A stretch of 64,000 nucleotides of DNA from Anaerolineales bacterium UBA2395 (lineage in GTDB: Bacteria > Chloroflexota > Anaerolineae > Anaerolineales > Villigracilaceae): contig DDSH01000001.1 in the NCBI GenBank assembly GCA_002343775.1, positions 114,919-178,918 of the forward strand, written 5' to 3'. Positions 8,206-16,905 of the stretch are shown piece after piece. Every line of letters starts with the position of its first letter. The stretch's first letter is position 1. The position numbers and the translations under genes are program-made. The notes below the pieces were generated by a model that saw only the letters and a list, made by a program, of their open reading frames with translations, searched no databases and was not told where the DNA came from.

Positions 8206-9549
8206 TTACCACCTAAAACAAAACAGCAGGTCATTGACATTCGTAGATGTCGCTCCGACCTTCAATAAATCACCCAATGTATTGAAATACGAATACGAAT
8301 CGTTATTCTGCAAAAACGGGTCCGGGCGAATCCCCAACTCGATGCCACGTTGAAACGTCTCCCCACTGACCACCGCCCCCGCCGCATCGGTGGAGCCATC
8401 CTCGCCATCGGTTGCCAGCGTCACCAGCAACACATTGTCCATGCCTTTCAGTTCATTCACAGCCGCCAGCGCCAACTCTTGATTGCGTCCGCCGTGCCCG
8501 CGTCCGCGCAGGGTGACAGTGGTCTCACCGCCTGCCACCAAACAAAACGGACGTTCGGCATCGGTCGTTTTCAAGACCTGACCTATGGTCCGGCTGACAT
8601 CCCGCGCTTCGCCCTGCCAATCGTTTCCCAACAAGTGTGGATGAAACCCCTCGCTTCGCGCCTGACGGAGAGCAGATTCTGCCGCCTGAAGATTACTGCC
8701 CACGATCACATTTTGCGTCCGCGCAAATACAGCATCGCCGGGCTTGGGCGTTTCGGGCAGGGATTTCAACGCGGCAAGGATCGGCGCTGAAACTTTTTCC
8801 TGCAATCCATATTTTTCCAAAACTGACAGCGCATCTGCTCGGGTGGATGGGTCTGGCGCAGTGGGACCGGAAGCAATTGCTTCGAGCGGGCTGTTCACCA
8901 CATCCGAAAGGATCAAACTGACCACCCGCGCCGGAGACGCCATACGCGCCAGCCCGCCGCCTTTGAGTTGATCCAGGTGACGGCGCAGGGTGTTGATCTC
9001 GTCCACGCGCGCGCCGCAGGCAAGCAGCAGGGATGTGAGTTGCTGCAATTCAGGCAGTGAGATGCCAGCATGCGGCGCGGTCATCAAAGCAGAGCCGCCG
9101 CCGGAGATCAGGCAAATGACGAGGTCGTTTTCATTAAGTCCATGCACAAGACGTATGGCTTTTGCGCCTGCCTGCAAACTGTTTTGACCGGGGACGGGAT
9201 GATCACCGGGTTGAATCTCGAATCCGCCCACAGGGAAAGGAAAATTCACTTTTGGAATGAGCAAGCCGCGGGGAGAATGAGGCGCGAGCATATCTGCCAG
9301 GGGTTGTGCCATGCTCAGAGACGCCTTCCCCAAGCCAAGGATAAGAATCCGCCCCGTTTCACTCAAATCATATTTTTGTCCATCCACTTCAAGCGTGTTT
9401 CCATTCAACTTAACAAATCGGCGGATCGCTGCCTGCGGTTCGACAGCATGGATGGCTGCGGCAAGGATACGCGTGACTGCCTGCCCATGCGGATGATGCA
9501 CAAGGGTGTGGGTAAGAAAAGATTCGGGACGCAGCATGCTATTAACCAT
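8206..9549 (-). CDS. Glycerate 2-kinase (MOFRL family, GckA/TtuD-like)
   Basis: Cytoplasmic kinase of about 447 aa that converts glycerate to 2-phosphoglycerate with ATP, feeding sugar-acid or serine breakdown into glycolysis. The N-terminal domain has GLGKASLSMA and LISGGGSALM. The C-terminal MOFRL domain has AGGETTVTLRGRGHGGRNQELAL and ATDGEDGSTDAAGA (quoted as separate short motifs: AGGETTVTLRG, GRGHGGRNQELAL, DGEDGSTDAAGA). ATG 9549 was chosen; a longer start at 9603 would overlap the upstream GH3 gene. A small hairpin (ACCACCC...GGGTGGT, 9550-9567) covers the purine-rich ribosome site. Confidence 0.9.
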   Translation of the reverse strand: MVNSMLRPESFLTHTLVHHPHGQAVTRILAAAIHAVEPQAAIRRFVKLNGNTLEVDGQKYDLSETGRILILGLGKASLSMAQPLADMLAPHSPRGLLIPKVNFPFPVGGFEIQPGDHPVPGQNSLQAGAKAIRLVHGLNENDLVICLISGGGSALMTAPHAGISLPELQQLTSLLLACGARVDEINTLRRHLDQLKGGGLARMASPARVVSLILSDVVNSPLEAIASGPTAPDPSTRADALSVLEKYGLQEKVSAPILAALKSLPETPKPGDAVFARTQNVIVGSNLQAAESALRQARSEGFHPHLLGNDWQGEARDVSRTIGQVLKTTDAERPFCLVAGGETTVTLRGRGHGGRNQELALAAVNELKGMDNVLLVTLATDGEDGSTDAAGAVVSGETFQRGIELGIRPDPFLQNNDSYSYFNTLGDLLKVGATSTNVNDLLFCFRW

Positions 9550-9575
9550 ACCACCCAAATGCCTGGGTGGTGTGT

Positions 9576-11171
9576 CTATTTCGTAAAAGGGGATGAAAAC
9601 CACCCGCCCCAGCCAGTGGATCTTTGCAATACAGATGCTTTTATATCTCCCAATTTTTGTCCGCGCTGTTGACAGGCTTTGATGTAAGCCTCGCTTCCAT
9701 CTTCGACTTGAACGATTTGCGTTTCAGCGAGTTGACCCAACTTTCGGCAGTAGTCGTAGTGGAAGTTGGTGCGCAACGAGTTATCCAATTCGATAGGTAG
9801 ATAGTTTGGTAGTTTGATGGTTGGGTTGTCGAGTTCGATATAAAGGGTGTAATGAAAGGGTGGGGTGTCATCAGGAGCGAGCATGTAGAAGATGGGGTTG
9901 AGGTTATTCTTTGCAAAAATTTCCTTTAGAACAGCAACAACAAACTGCTCATTGAGTTTTTCGCCAAAATAATCGGAGACCTTATCTGCCTTGCCGATGA
10001 ATTTGATGCAAGGGGTCTGGTTGTAGAAATCGGTCACTTCCACGATGTCGTTAAGTTGATAGCGATACAGTCCCCCACCGGTGGTAACGATGACGGAATA
10101 GGATTTTCCCTTTTCGATTTGGTTTGCGAGAAGAACATCGCCATTTTCTGCGAGGAATTCAAAATAGTGCGAGGTGACCGCCAATGCGCCGCCGTCATAT
10201 CCCGTCAGTGGGAAGGAGATAAACGCTTCGGTGGCAAGCAAGCCTTTGGGCTGGATGGTCACATTTGGAAAGTGAGATTGCAATTCCTTTGCATAGGGAG
10301 CAGATGCGCCGTCTGCCCAGCAGGAGATGAGGGAAAGGTGCTGCCAGATGGAGGGGTAGTTGGTTGGGGAAATTTTTGAAAGAGAGTTAGCGGGGGATCG
10401 CAAAGGTGGTAAGTGGCGAGTGGAAAGTGGAGATTGATTGGGTGGAGTGATGGTTCCATCAGCGAGGTCTTTTAGGAGCGAGTCCCACCAGGTTTCCAAG
10501 GGTGCAAGCAAAAGTGTCAGGAAGGTGGGATTCCAAACGGAGATCAGGCGCAGGTCTTCGCAGCGCAAGAGATACAGCAGCGTGACATAACGGAAATCGT
10601 CCACATCTTGAATGTGTTTGACGAAGTTGGGAACTGCCATTAAAGACGATTCGATGATCGAGCCGAATGAGCCGAGATAGGCGCTATCCTCTTCAAAGCC
10701 GATGGGAATGCCCCCGGGCGTGCGGCGCGGACCAGACGTCAGCGGGGAGATGCTCCAGTAAGCGGGACCCGCCATCAGCGCGGGATGATGCGTGTACAGG
10801 TCGTGGATCCAGGTTGAGAGGGCGAGGCGAAATTCACGTTGGAGAGTCCGCGTGTAGGGAATCATCTTCGAGGCAGAGGTAGAGCCACTTGAAAGTTCGA
10901 AGAGTTGAACGGGGTCGCGGGTCAGGATATTCTGTTCGCCGTTCGCGATGCGGTCAATGTAGGGGAGGTAGTCTTCGTGGGTGGAAAGTGGAAAGTAGGG
11001 AGTGGAAAGTGGCGAATGTTTTTTTAGATAATGGGTATGTTGATTTTTGGTTAGATAATTTCGCAATATGCCAGCCTGCGTTTTGGCTACGTTCTGCGAG
11101 GCTTTGTGAAAATCCTTTGCGGCTTTGCGGGATGTGAATAGCCAGAGACGGTTGGCGAGTGCGGCTTTCAT
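9576..11171 (-). CDS. GH3-family acyl-adenylate ligase (auxin-responsive GH3-like)
   Basis: 531-aa member of the GH3 branch of adenylating enzymes, which activate a carboxylic acid as acyl-AMP and join it to an amine such as an amino acid. ELSSGSTSASKMIPYT near residue 92 is the nucleotide-binding loop; GGGLYRYQLNDIVEV and FIGKADKVSDYFGEKL are the following conserved blocks. It starts in a four-base overlap (ATGA) with the upstream GNAT-like gene. Two in-frame tandem-repeat stretches encode PLST-type peptides (10405-10432 and 10979-11013), unusual for the family. Bacterial GH3 proteins mostly lack a known substrate. Confidence 0.85.
   Translation of the reverse strand: MKAALANRLWLFTSRKAAKDFHKASQNVAKTQAGILRNYLTKNQHTHYLKKHSPLSTPYFPLSTHEDYLPYIDRIANGEQNILTRDPVQLFELSSGSTSASKMIPYTRTLQREFRLALSTWIHDLYTHHPALMAGPAYWSISPLTSGPRRTPGGIPIGFEEDSAYLGSFGSIIESSLMAVPNFVKHIQDVDDFRYVTLLYLLRCEDLRLISVWNPTFLTLLLAPLETWWDSLLKDLADGTITPPNQSPLSTRHLPPLRSPANSLSKISPTNYPSIWQHLSLISCWADGASAPYAKELQSHFPNVTIQPKGLLATEAFISFPLTGYDGGALAVTSHYFEFLAENGDVLLANQIEKGKSYSVIVTTGGGLYRYQLNDIVEVTDFYNQTPCIKFIGKADKVSDYFGEKLNEQFVVAVLKEIFAKNNLNPIFYMLAPDDTPPFHYTLYIELDNPTIKLPNYLPIELDNSLRTNFHYDYCRKLGQLAETQIVQVEDGSEAYIKACQQRGQKLGDIKASVLQRSTGWGGWFSSPFTK
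10405..10432. repeat. Short tandem repeat inside GH3 gene (copy 1)
   Basis: Degenerate GTGG(A)AAGTGG-type units (GGTGGTAAGTGGCGAGTGG, then AAAGTGGAG). It encodes the PLSTRHLPPL segment of the GH3 protein and is of the same kind as the stretch at 10979-11013. Confidence 0.7.
10979..11013. repeat. Short tandem repeat inside GH3 gene (copy 2)
   Basis: GTGGAAAGTGGAAAGTAGG followed by GAGTGGAAAGTGG: seven-base-like units (GTGGAAA). In frame it encodes SPLSTPYFPLST. This is typical of short tandemly repeated elements that spread through genomes, here tolerated in a coding region. Confidence 0.75.
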
Positions 11172-11878
11172 CGCGCCATGCGCCTGCCTGCGGGGGTGAA
11201 GTTATCAGGATGGACGCGAGTGAGGCAGACAAGTTCATCGCCTTGGTCGTGATGCGGGTTGACTTTGATGTAATGCGCGATGTGCGGATCGGAGAGACGT
11301 TCGTCTGTGACTTCGGCAACGCCTTCGCGCAATGGGGTTGCGCCATCTTTGAAGCGGACAACGCCGAGGTCGGGATAAAAATCGTCGCCGTAGCGTTGGG
11401 AGGCTAGGAAGTTCATCAGGCTTTGGGTTTCAGGCGGGGTGGGCTGGTTGTAACAGGGATAAAACTCTTTATAAAAAACGGTGAGGAAGCGATAAGTTTT
11501 GTATCCAGATGAGATCAGCAGCCAATAGACAGGTTGGGGCATATTGGCTGTTTTTTCGAGCACGGTATGAATCCATTTTTTAGGGAGTTCAGGCGTGCCC
11601 CAATACGCGCGGCGGATGATGGTATCGCCAGAGTAAACCGCCGTGATACATTGACCTTGATAATCGGTCTCGTAAATGCCGAGCGTGGAAAAGCCCTGTA
11701 CGATATTTTTCTCATCGTCGCGGATCAGGATGACCCAGTTCTTGTTGTTCAGGTCGCGGGTAAAAAGATCGAGCGAGGTCTGGGAAAAGTTCTCGTTGAA
11801 GACATCGAACATTTCCTGAATGGTTTCAGGCGTCAGGTCTTGGCGTGGAAGAGTTTGGCTGGTGAGGGAGGGAAGCAT
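11168..11878 (-). CDS. GNAT-like hypothetical protein
   Basis: 236 aa, no signal peptide or membrane segment. The N-terminal half (WVILIRDDEKNIVQGFSTLG) looks like the first strands of a GNAT acetyltransferase, but no clear acetyl-CoA loop is visible, so the assignment is tentative. The C-terminus VHPDNFTPAGRRMAR overlaps the GH3 start by four bases. Tight coupling to GH3 suggests the two act together, for example one supplying or modifying the substrate of the other. Confidence 0.6.
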   Translation of the reverse strand: MLPSLTSQTLPRQDLTPETIQEMFDVFNENFSQTSLDLFTRDLNNKNWVILIRDDEKNIVQGFSTLGIYETDYQGQCITAVYSGDTIIRRAYWGTPELPKKWIHTVLEKTANMPQPVYWLLISSGYKTYRFLTVFYKEFYPCYNQPTPPETQSLMNFLASQRYGDDFYPDLGVVRFKDGATPLREGVAEVTDERLSDPHIAHYIKVNPHHDQGDELVCLTRVHPDNFTPAGRRMAR

Positions 11879-11909
11879 AGGGACGGGTTTGAGCCTTTCT
11901 AATCTCTTG

Positions 11910-11938
11910 AAGACCGCCGATGGCTGACCACGGTCTAT
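11910..11938. repeat. Small imperfect palindrome, copy B
   Basis: AAGACCG and CGGTCTAT arms around CCGATGGCTGACCA, in the 68-base gap after the radical SAM gene. Related to 8102-8120. It could act as an intercistronic hairpin; no T-run follows. Confidence 0.4.
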
Positions 11939-11946
11939 AGTCTGAC

Positions 11947-13260
11947 TTACAAACGTATTCCTTGTTTCTTGAGCGTTTCTTTTCTGAAGATCGGGTTATA
12001 GACGAGATAAACGCCCAAGCGGTATGGGTTACGCATGTTGGTCTTGAAATCCCAAACGCGGCTGAAGATGGAGCCGACGCTGTTGAATGTCTTGCGGGCA
12101 TGGTACGACACTTCGGTCAATTCATCAGGCGTCATCAACGCAGGGCGGAAGGCAGCTTGGTTGTAGCGATAATCTTCATGCAGCCACCATTTGCCATCAT
12201 AAAGCAGGCGACCTTCCGCTTCCAATTTTCGGTAGAGAGCGGTGTTCGGGTATGGAAGCAACGTATTGAACGCGGCAAAAGTAAATTTATTTTCCAGGGC
12301 AAAATCGAGCGTGCGTAAAATGGAATCGGGCGTGTCGTAATCGTGCCCAACCGTAAAAGCCGCCCAGGTTTGCATTCCGTGGTCACGCAGAATCTCCAAT
12401 TGCTCGGTATAGGCTTCGTAGCCGTGTTTGCCTTTCAGATTCTGTCCCTTGTGCATGGAGCGCAGGCTTTTGGCTTCGATGGATTCAAAACCAATGACAT
12501 TCCCCAGACAGCCGCTATTCGCCATCAAGTCCATCAACTCGCGGTCACGGGTCATGTCAATGCTGGCTTGCGAGACCCAATGTATCTTGAGCGGGATCAA
12601 CTCGCGGAACAAGGCTTTCGCCGACTCAAAATCGGAGACGATGTTGTCATCCACAAAGAAGAAGGTGTTGCGATCCTGACTTTTCATCTCTTCAATGGTC
12701 TGCGCTACACTGCGGTAGAAATGGCGATGATCGAAGTATGAACTGACTGCGCAAAATGTGCAGACGTAACGGCATCCGCGCCCGAATTGCAGCAGGGAGA
12801 TGGGCAGGTATTTTTTGCCTTTGTACAGATCGCGGCGCGTGAGCGTATCCGGCTGGGGCGTGGTGGCGGCTCCGCGATAGACCGGTTTGAGTTTGCCCTG
12901 CTTCGCATCGGCGATGACCTCATGCCAGAGATTCTCGGCATCGCTAATGAAGATCGAGTCGGCATGTTGCGATACTTCCTCGGGCAGCAAAGTGGCATGG
13001 ACTCCGCCCATGATGACCTTGACCCCCCGTTTGCGATACTCGGCTGCGATCTCATAGGAACGCCGCGCCGCGTAGATCTGAACTGTGATGGCGACCAGAT
13101 CCGTCGGCTCATCAAAAGGGATCGGCTCAAGGCGGTCGTCGTATAACACTACTTCCACATCGGGCGGGGTAAAGCCTGCCAGCGCGCCGAGCGAAAGCGG
13201 CTCCATGCAGGCTTCGTCGAGATAACGTCCAATGGCGGGATAGATCAGGGTTACTTTCAT
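11947..13260 (-). CDS. B12-binding-domain radical SAM protein (1)
   Basis: 437-aa enzyme with an N-terminal cobalamin-binding-type Rossmann domain (residues 1-145, MGGVHATLLPEE loop) and a radical SAM barrel with CRYVCTFC near residue 168, whose three Cys hold the 4Fe-4S cluster. Relatives such as BchE, HpnJ and P-methylases carry out methylations, cyclisations or C-C bond chemistry. It shares EPIPFDEPTDLVAI-type blocks with the radical SAM proteins at 13257 and 17935, so the three are paralogs. The four-base overlap with the next gene upstream shows one operon. The reaction is unknown. Confidence 0.88.
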   Translation of the reverse strand: MKVTLIYPAIGRYLDEACMEPLSLGALAGFTPPDVEVVLYDDRLEPIPFDEPTDLVAITVQIYAARRSYEIAAEYRKRGVKVIMGGVHATLLPEEVSQHADSIFISDAENLWHEVIADAKQGKLKPVYRGAATTPQPDTLTRRDLYKGKKYLPISLLQFGRGCRYVCTFCAVSSYFDHRHFYRSVAQTIEEMKSQDRNTFFFVDDNIVSDFESAKALFRELIPLKIHWVSQASIDMTRDRELMDLMANSGCLGNVIGFESIEAKSLRSMHKGQNLKGKHGYEAYTEQLEILRDHGMQTWAAFTVGHDYDTPDSILRTLDFALENKFTFAAFNTLLPYPNTALYRKLEAEGRLLYDGKWWLHEDYRYNQAAFRPALMTPDELTEVSYHARKTFNSVGSIFSRVWDFKTNMRNPYRLGVYLVYNPIFRKETLKKQGIRL

Positions 13261-14627
13261 GCAAGCCTCACATTATTAAAGTTGGGTACTTCCAAAGCCA
13301 GTTCAGCCACATCGAGCGGCGCACCATTGCCAAGCGGCACACCCTGTTTGTTGTAGATCTCTTTGATGGATGCAATGTTAACCGCTAAAAAAGCGAACAT
13401 ATTGTACAGCGAACCCGAATTCGCCTGCGACGAAAGCATCCGCTGAAAGATGGAACCGTATTTGCCAAAGTCCTGCCGAATTTTGAAACAGCCTTCCGCC
13501 AATTGATCGGGTGTCATCCCTTTGGGGCGGAAGATGGTTTCGCCATAGCGGTATGAATCATCCAGCCACCAACGCGGATAGATGAGACGGTCTTCCTTCT
13601 TCAAACGTTCGAACAACGAAGTGGCAGGCGTTGGAATCAACGGGTTGAACTGTGCCAGCGCCAGTTTGGAACGCATCGCAAAATCAAAAGTGCGGGCAAA
13701 GGCATCAGGTGTGTCGTGGTCGTAGCCAAATACAAAAGAACCAAAGACCATGATTCCGCGTTCGTGGAAGCGCGCCAGCGTATTAGCGTAGTCGCCGTAT
13801 TTCTTGTTCCATTTTTTGCGCATCTGTACCAGGTTGGCTTCATCCAGCGTTTCGAACCCAACCAGGCAGCCGATGCAACCACTCTGCGCCATCAAGTCCA
13901 ACAGATGCGGGTTTTGAGCAATATCCAAACTGACCTGACAAGACCAGTGAATGTTGTAAGGAATCAACGCCTCAAACAATTTCTCAGCATACTCAAGATC
14001 ATTGAACAGATTATCATCAGCAAAGAAAACATATTTGCCGCGTAGTTCTTCCGCTTCCTTCAAGACATCGTCCAAACAACGGCGTGGCATGTCGCGCCCA
14101 TAAAAGGCATGGATCGAACAAAAGTCGCAGGCGTATTTACATCCGCGCCCGATCTGCATCAAGTGCAGCGGCTTGTATTTTTTCCCTGCAAAAATACTGC
14201 GGTCGGGTACCACACCATCGGTCTCAAGGTTTGGCTGCGATTGATACACGCGCTTCAACCTGCCCGCCCGCGCATCTTCCACGATCTGCGCCCAGACCGT
14301 TTCCGCATCGCCGATGGCAATCGCATCGGCAAACTGCAAGGCTTCATCGGGCAGCAGCGTGGGATGATAGCCCCCCATCACCACGGGCACACCGCGCGCG
14401 CGAAAATGCATCGCAAGTTGATAGGCATATTTCGCGGTAAAGGTTTCCACCGTCAACGCTACAAGATCGGTCGGTTCATCAAGCGGCACGGGTTCAATGC
14501 GCGCATCATAAAATTTGATCTCCACATCGGGCGGAGTCAATTTTGCCAGAATGCCAAAGACCAGCGGCTCGAGTGCATCTGCTGCGCGGCGGGCTGTGAT
14601 ATGTGGACGAATAAACGTAATTCTCAT
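13257..14627 (-). CDS. B12-binding-domain radical SAM protein (2)
   Basis: 456 aa, same architecture: cobalamin-type domain (MGGYHPTLLPDE), then the radical SAM motif GRGCKYACDFCSI near residue 165 and a C-terminal helical region. DEPTDLVALTVETFTAK matches its paralogs. The start ATG 14627 has GAGG upstream. It overlaps radical SAM 1 by four bases and follows the SPASM protein by 24 bases. Similar length and order of blocks suggest tandem duplication and divergence, perhaps acting on successive steps or different positions of one product. Confidence 0.88.
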   Translation of the reverse strand: MRITFIRPHITARRAADALEPLVFGILAKLTPPDVEIKFYDARIEPVPLDEPTDLVALTVETFTAKYAYQLAMHFRARGVPVVMGGYHPTLLPDEALQFADAIAIGDAETVWAQIVEDARAGRLKRVYQSQPNLETDGVVPDRSIFAGKKYKPLHLMQIGRGCKYACDFCSIHAFYGRDMPRRCLDDVLKEAEELRGKYVFFADDNLFNDLEYAEKLFEALIPYNIHWSCQVSLDIAQNPHLLDLMAQSGCIGCLVGFETLDEANLVQMRKKWNKKYGDYANTLARFHERGIMVFGSFVFGYDHDTPDAFARTFDFAMRSKLALAQFNPLIPTPATSLFERLKKEDRLIYPRWWLDDSYRYGETIFRPKGMTPDQLAEGCFKIRQDFGKYGSIFQRMLSSQANSGSLYNMFAFLAVNIASIKEIYNKQGVPLGNGAPLDVAELALEVPNFNNVRLA

Positions 14628-14651
14628 TGGATAAAATGCCTCGCTTCTTTC

Positions 14652-15803
14652 TTAACCGGTAACGGGTTCAACAACTTGAACTTTTTCTTCCGCTGTGAGC
14701 GGTTTCATCCACTCATGATAGAACGAGCACTCGCGGCAGGCGTCGATCTCTTCAAAACGCCCCTGCGCCATCAGTTCGCGGAGTTGATTCATGCGCGGCG
14801 AGTTGTAAATTTCGCGAATGCTCTGCGTGCGGACATTCCCCAATACCTCGCGATTCGCCCAATCGTTCGAACACATGGGCACATCGCCATTCTCCAAAAT
14901 GTGCATCAAACTAAAAATGTACGGGCAGACCGGGTACGTGTGACTACCCGCCATGCGTTTGATGCGCTGAATGAAATCGGCATAATCGATGATCTTCGTC
15001 TCGTAATCCTTTACCGTCCCAGCGCGGTTATTGACGTTGAACGTGAACAGGTTGAACCCCTTCCAACGATTCCGAAAGACCTGCAAATCTTTGCGGTTAT
15101 CCTGCTCGCTGACAAAGCGCAGGTATACGTTGGTCATCGCCAGGTCTTCTTTGGAAAGCGCCTCCAGATTATTCATCACCTGCTTCCATGAGAGACCCAC
15201 CATCACCTGATTGTAGGTCTCTTCGTTCGCAGCGTTGACACTGACCGTGAGTAAGTCCACCCCGGCAGCCATCAGGCGTTTAATGCGTCCGGGTATCAAT
15301 GGGCTGCCGTTGGTAACCAACTCTACCAGTTGATGTCGCTGCGCCTTTTGTTTGAACTCCGCAACCCGTTCTTCCATTTTGACATCCAATAACGGCTCAT
15401 TCTTGGACATCGGCACGAAGTCGTGCAGGTCTGGCTCGGTAACGCATTCGTCCACGATCTTGCTGTAAAGCGCGTCATCCATAACTCGCTTCTCCTGCAA
15501 ATGGACGGTGTACGGGTACGGACAAAACGCGCAGGCGGCGTTACAGCGGTTGATGGTCTGCACCTGCAAAACCATCGGAAAAAGTTCGCCTCGGGTCTTC
15601 ATCCACTTACGGATGTTTGGCAGGGTCAGGCGAAAGGAGTGCGCCCAATAGCCGATGCCGCCCACCATGCGGCGCACGCGCGGATTGTTATACCCAGTCG
15701 GCGAGCGCAGGAAGGGCAGTTTTTCAAGAGACACGCAAAAAGCGACCAGCGCGTCTGCAAAAAAACGGATCAATGGAGAAATAAGGATTTCGATAAAAGT
15801 CAT
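14652..15803 (-). CDS. Radical SAM/SPASM-domain protein
   Basis: 383 aa. The N-terminus has a hydrophobic stretch (residues 6-30) that may associate with membrane. INRCNAACAFCPYP near residue 90 is the cluster-binding motif. The C-terminal SPASM-type Cys set (CPYIFSLMHI, VPMCSNDW, CRECSFYHEW) would hold auxiliary Fe-S clusters, as in peptide-modifying and dehydrogenating radical SAM enzymes. It lacks the cobalamin domain of its neighbours. No short precursor peptide gene was found nearby, so a RiPP role has no direct support. Confidence 0.85.
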   Translation of the reverse strand: MTFIEILISPLIRFFADALVAFCVSLEKLPFLRSPTGYNNPRVRRMVGGIGYWAHSFRLTLPNIRKWMKTRGELFPMVLQVQTINRCNAACAFCPYPYTVHLQEKRVMDDALYSKIVDECVTEPDLHDFVPMSKNEPLLDVKMEERVAEFKQKAQRHQLVELVTNGSPLIPGRIKRLMAAGVDLLTVSVNAANEETYNQVMVGLSWKQVMNNLEALSKEDLAMTNVYLRFVSEQDNRKDLQVFRNRWKGFNLFTFNVNNRAGTVKDYETKIIDYADFIQRIKRMAGSHTYPVCPYIFSLMHILENGDVPMCSNDWANREVLGNVRTQSIREIYNSPRMNQLRELMAQGRFEEIDACRECSFYHEWMKPLTAEEKVQVVEPVTG

Positions 15804-15812
15804 GGATACTCG

Positions 15813-16904
15813 TTATAAAAGAGCGATCTCAGGCGCGGAGGGACGGTTGTCTACGCGGGTAATGTCGTCGAAGCCATCTTCCCAGGCGGCGAGGTAAATG
15901 TCGCTTTCGTAGGTGATGGGTCGGTAGGTTTTAACGATGGAATGAAAGGGACTATCCTTCGTCAAACCGAGCAGAAAGTAATCGTAGCGAAGGCGGGCGG
16001 CTTCGTTGTGCAGAGTTCGTAACAAAGCAGAAAAGACTTCGGGGTCATCATCGTCCACGGCGAGGAAGCAGGCGAAGCATTGGTTGAGGCGTGTGCCGGG
16101 TTCGGGCAGCGGGGTGAACAGATTAATGACTTTGCGAAAACGTGCCATGGTGCCGCTGTATGCGCGCACGACGGTTTGCTTGCAGGCTTGTTGATCCCAC
16201 AACGCCAAACAGCCGCGGATGCGGAATCCGCTTTGGGCGAGGAAAAAGTTCGAGATGGAAAGACCAGGTGTGAGCGGGGAAAGAAGCGTCTCTTCCGTCC
16301 AGTGCGGGGCAAATTGGTGACGCATCCCGTTGCGGTGGAGACAATCTACGATGGCAGGAATCAGATCCGCTGTGGCGCGGGTGATCTTTATTTTTGATTC
16401 TTTTTTGGGGCGGGCTGGGTGAATTGCATACGTACACATGTGCGTGTGGCGATGCAGGCGCGGATAATGCGGCAACTTTGAATCAAGCAAACGTTGGGCG
16501 GGGTTGTTATCGGAAACAATGCTCATGAGATAGAACTTTGCACGCCCATCTTTGTGCTGCTCACGCTGACCCTCCCAGCCTTTGCCGAGAAAACGCGCAA
16601 GCGCCAACCCATGTTGATATTTCGAGTCCACGCGCAAGCCACTGAAGTAACCGACATCTTTTATCTCGCCGTTGACGAAGAGCGGGCGCACAGATCGGTC
16701 GCCGATGCCGACGAGTTGACGGGTCTTCGAATCACGCACGACCAGCGTTTCATGGAACGTGCCTTCAATGGCGGAAGCAAGGAAGTAATTCGGCTCACGC
16801 TCCAGTGATAACGAGATCGAACCCGCAAATGGATTCTCACGCAGCAGGCGGCGCAGTTCGGGGTCGTCATGTTGCGTGGCGAGTTCGTAATGGTGGGCGG
16901 GCAT
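15813..16904 (-). CDS. GNAT-family acetyltransferase-like protein (two-domain)
   Basis: 363 aa from the ATG at 16904, which lies two bases after the desaturase stop; a TTG 30 bases earlier is less likely. The first half reads as a GNAT domain (ETLVVRDSKTRQLVGIGDRSVRP, given here as ETLVVRDSKTRQLVGI plus GDRSVRP, then GLRVDSKYQHGLARFLG-like region at 95-115). The second half has a similar but weaker fold (DYFLLGLTKDSP). It probably transfers an acyl group from acyl-CoA to an amine. Neighbours suggest a lipid-like or small-molecule pathway. Confidence 0.65.
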   Translation of the reverse strand: MPAHHYELATQHDDPELRRLLRENPFAGSISLSLEREPNYFLASAIEGTFHETLVVRDSKTRQLVGIGDRSVRPLFVNGEIKDVGYFSGLRVDSKYQHGLALARFLGKGWEGQREQHKDGRAKFYLMSIVSDNNPAQRLLDSKLPHYPRLHRHTHMCTYAIHPARPKKESKIKITRATADLIPAIVDCLHRNGMRHQFAPHWTEETLLSPLTPGLSISNFFLAQSGFRIRGCLALWDQQACKQTVVRAYSGTMARFRKVINLFTPLPEPGTRLNQCFACFLAVDDDDPEVFSALLRTLHNEAARLRYDYFLLGLTKDSPFHSIVKTYRPITYESDIYLAAWEDGFDDITRVDNRPSAPEIALL

Positions 16905-16905
16905 A

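Noticed and set aside
14109..15191. 360-codon plus-strand frame across the radical SAM and SPASM genes
   Set aside because: Crosses the boundary of two well-supported minus-strand genes and has no motif.
14652..15803. RiPP maturase
   Set aside because: SPASM-type cysteines fit, but no small precursor peptide gene was found in adjacent gaps.
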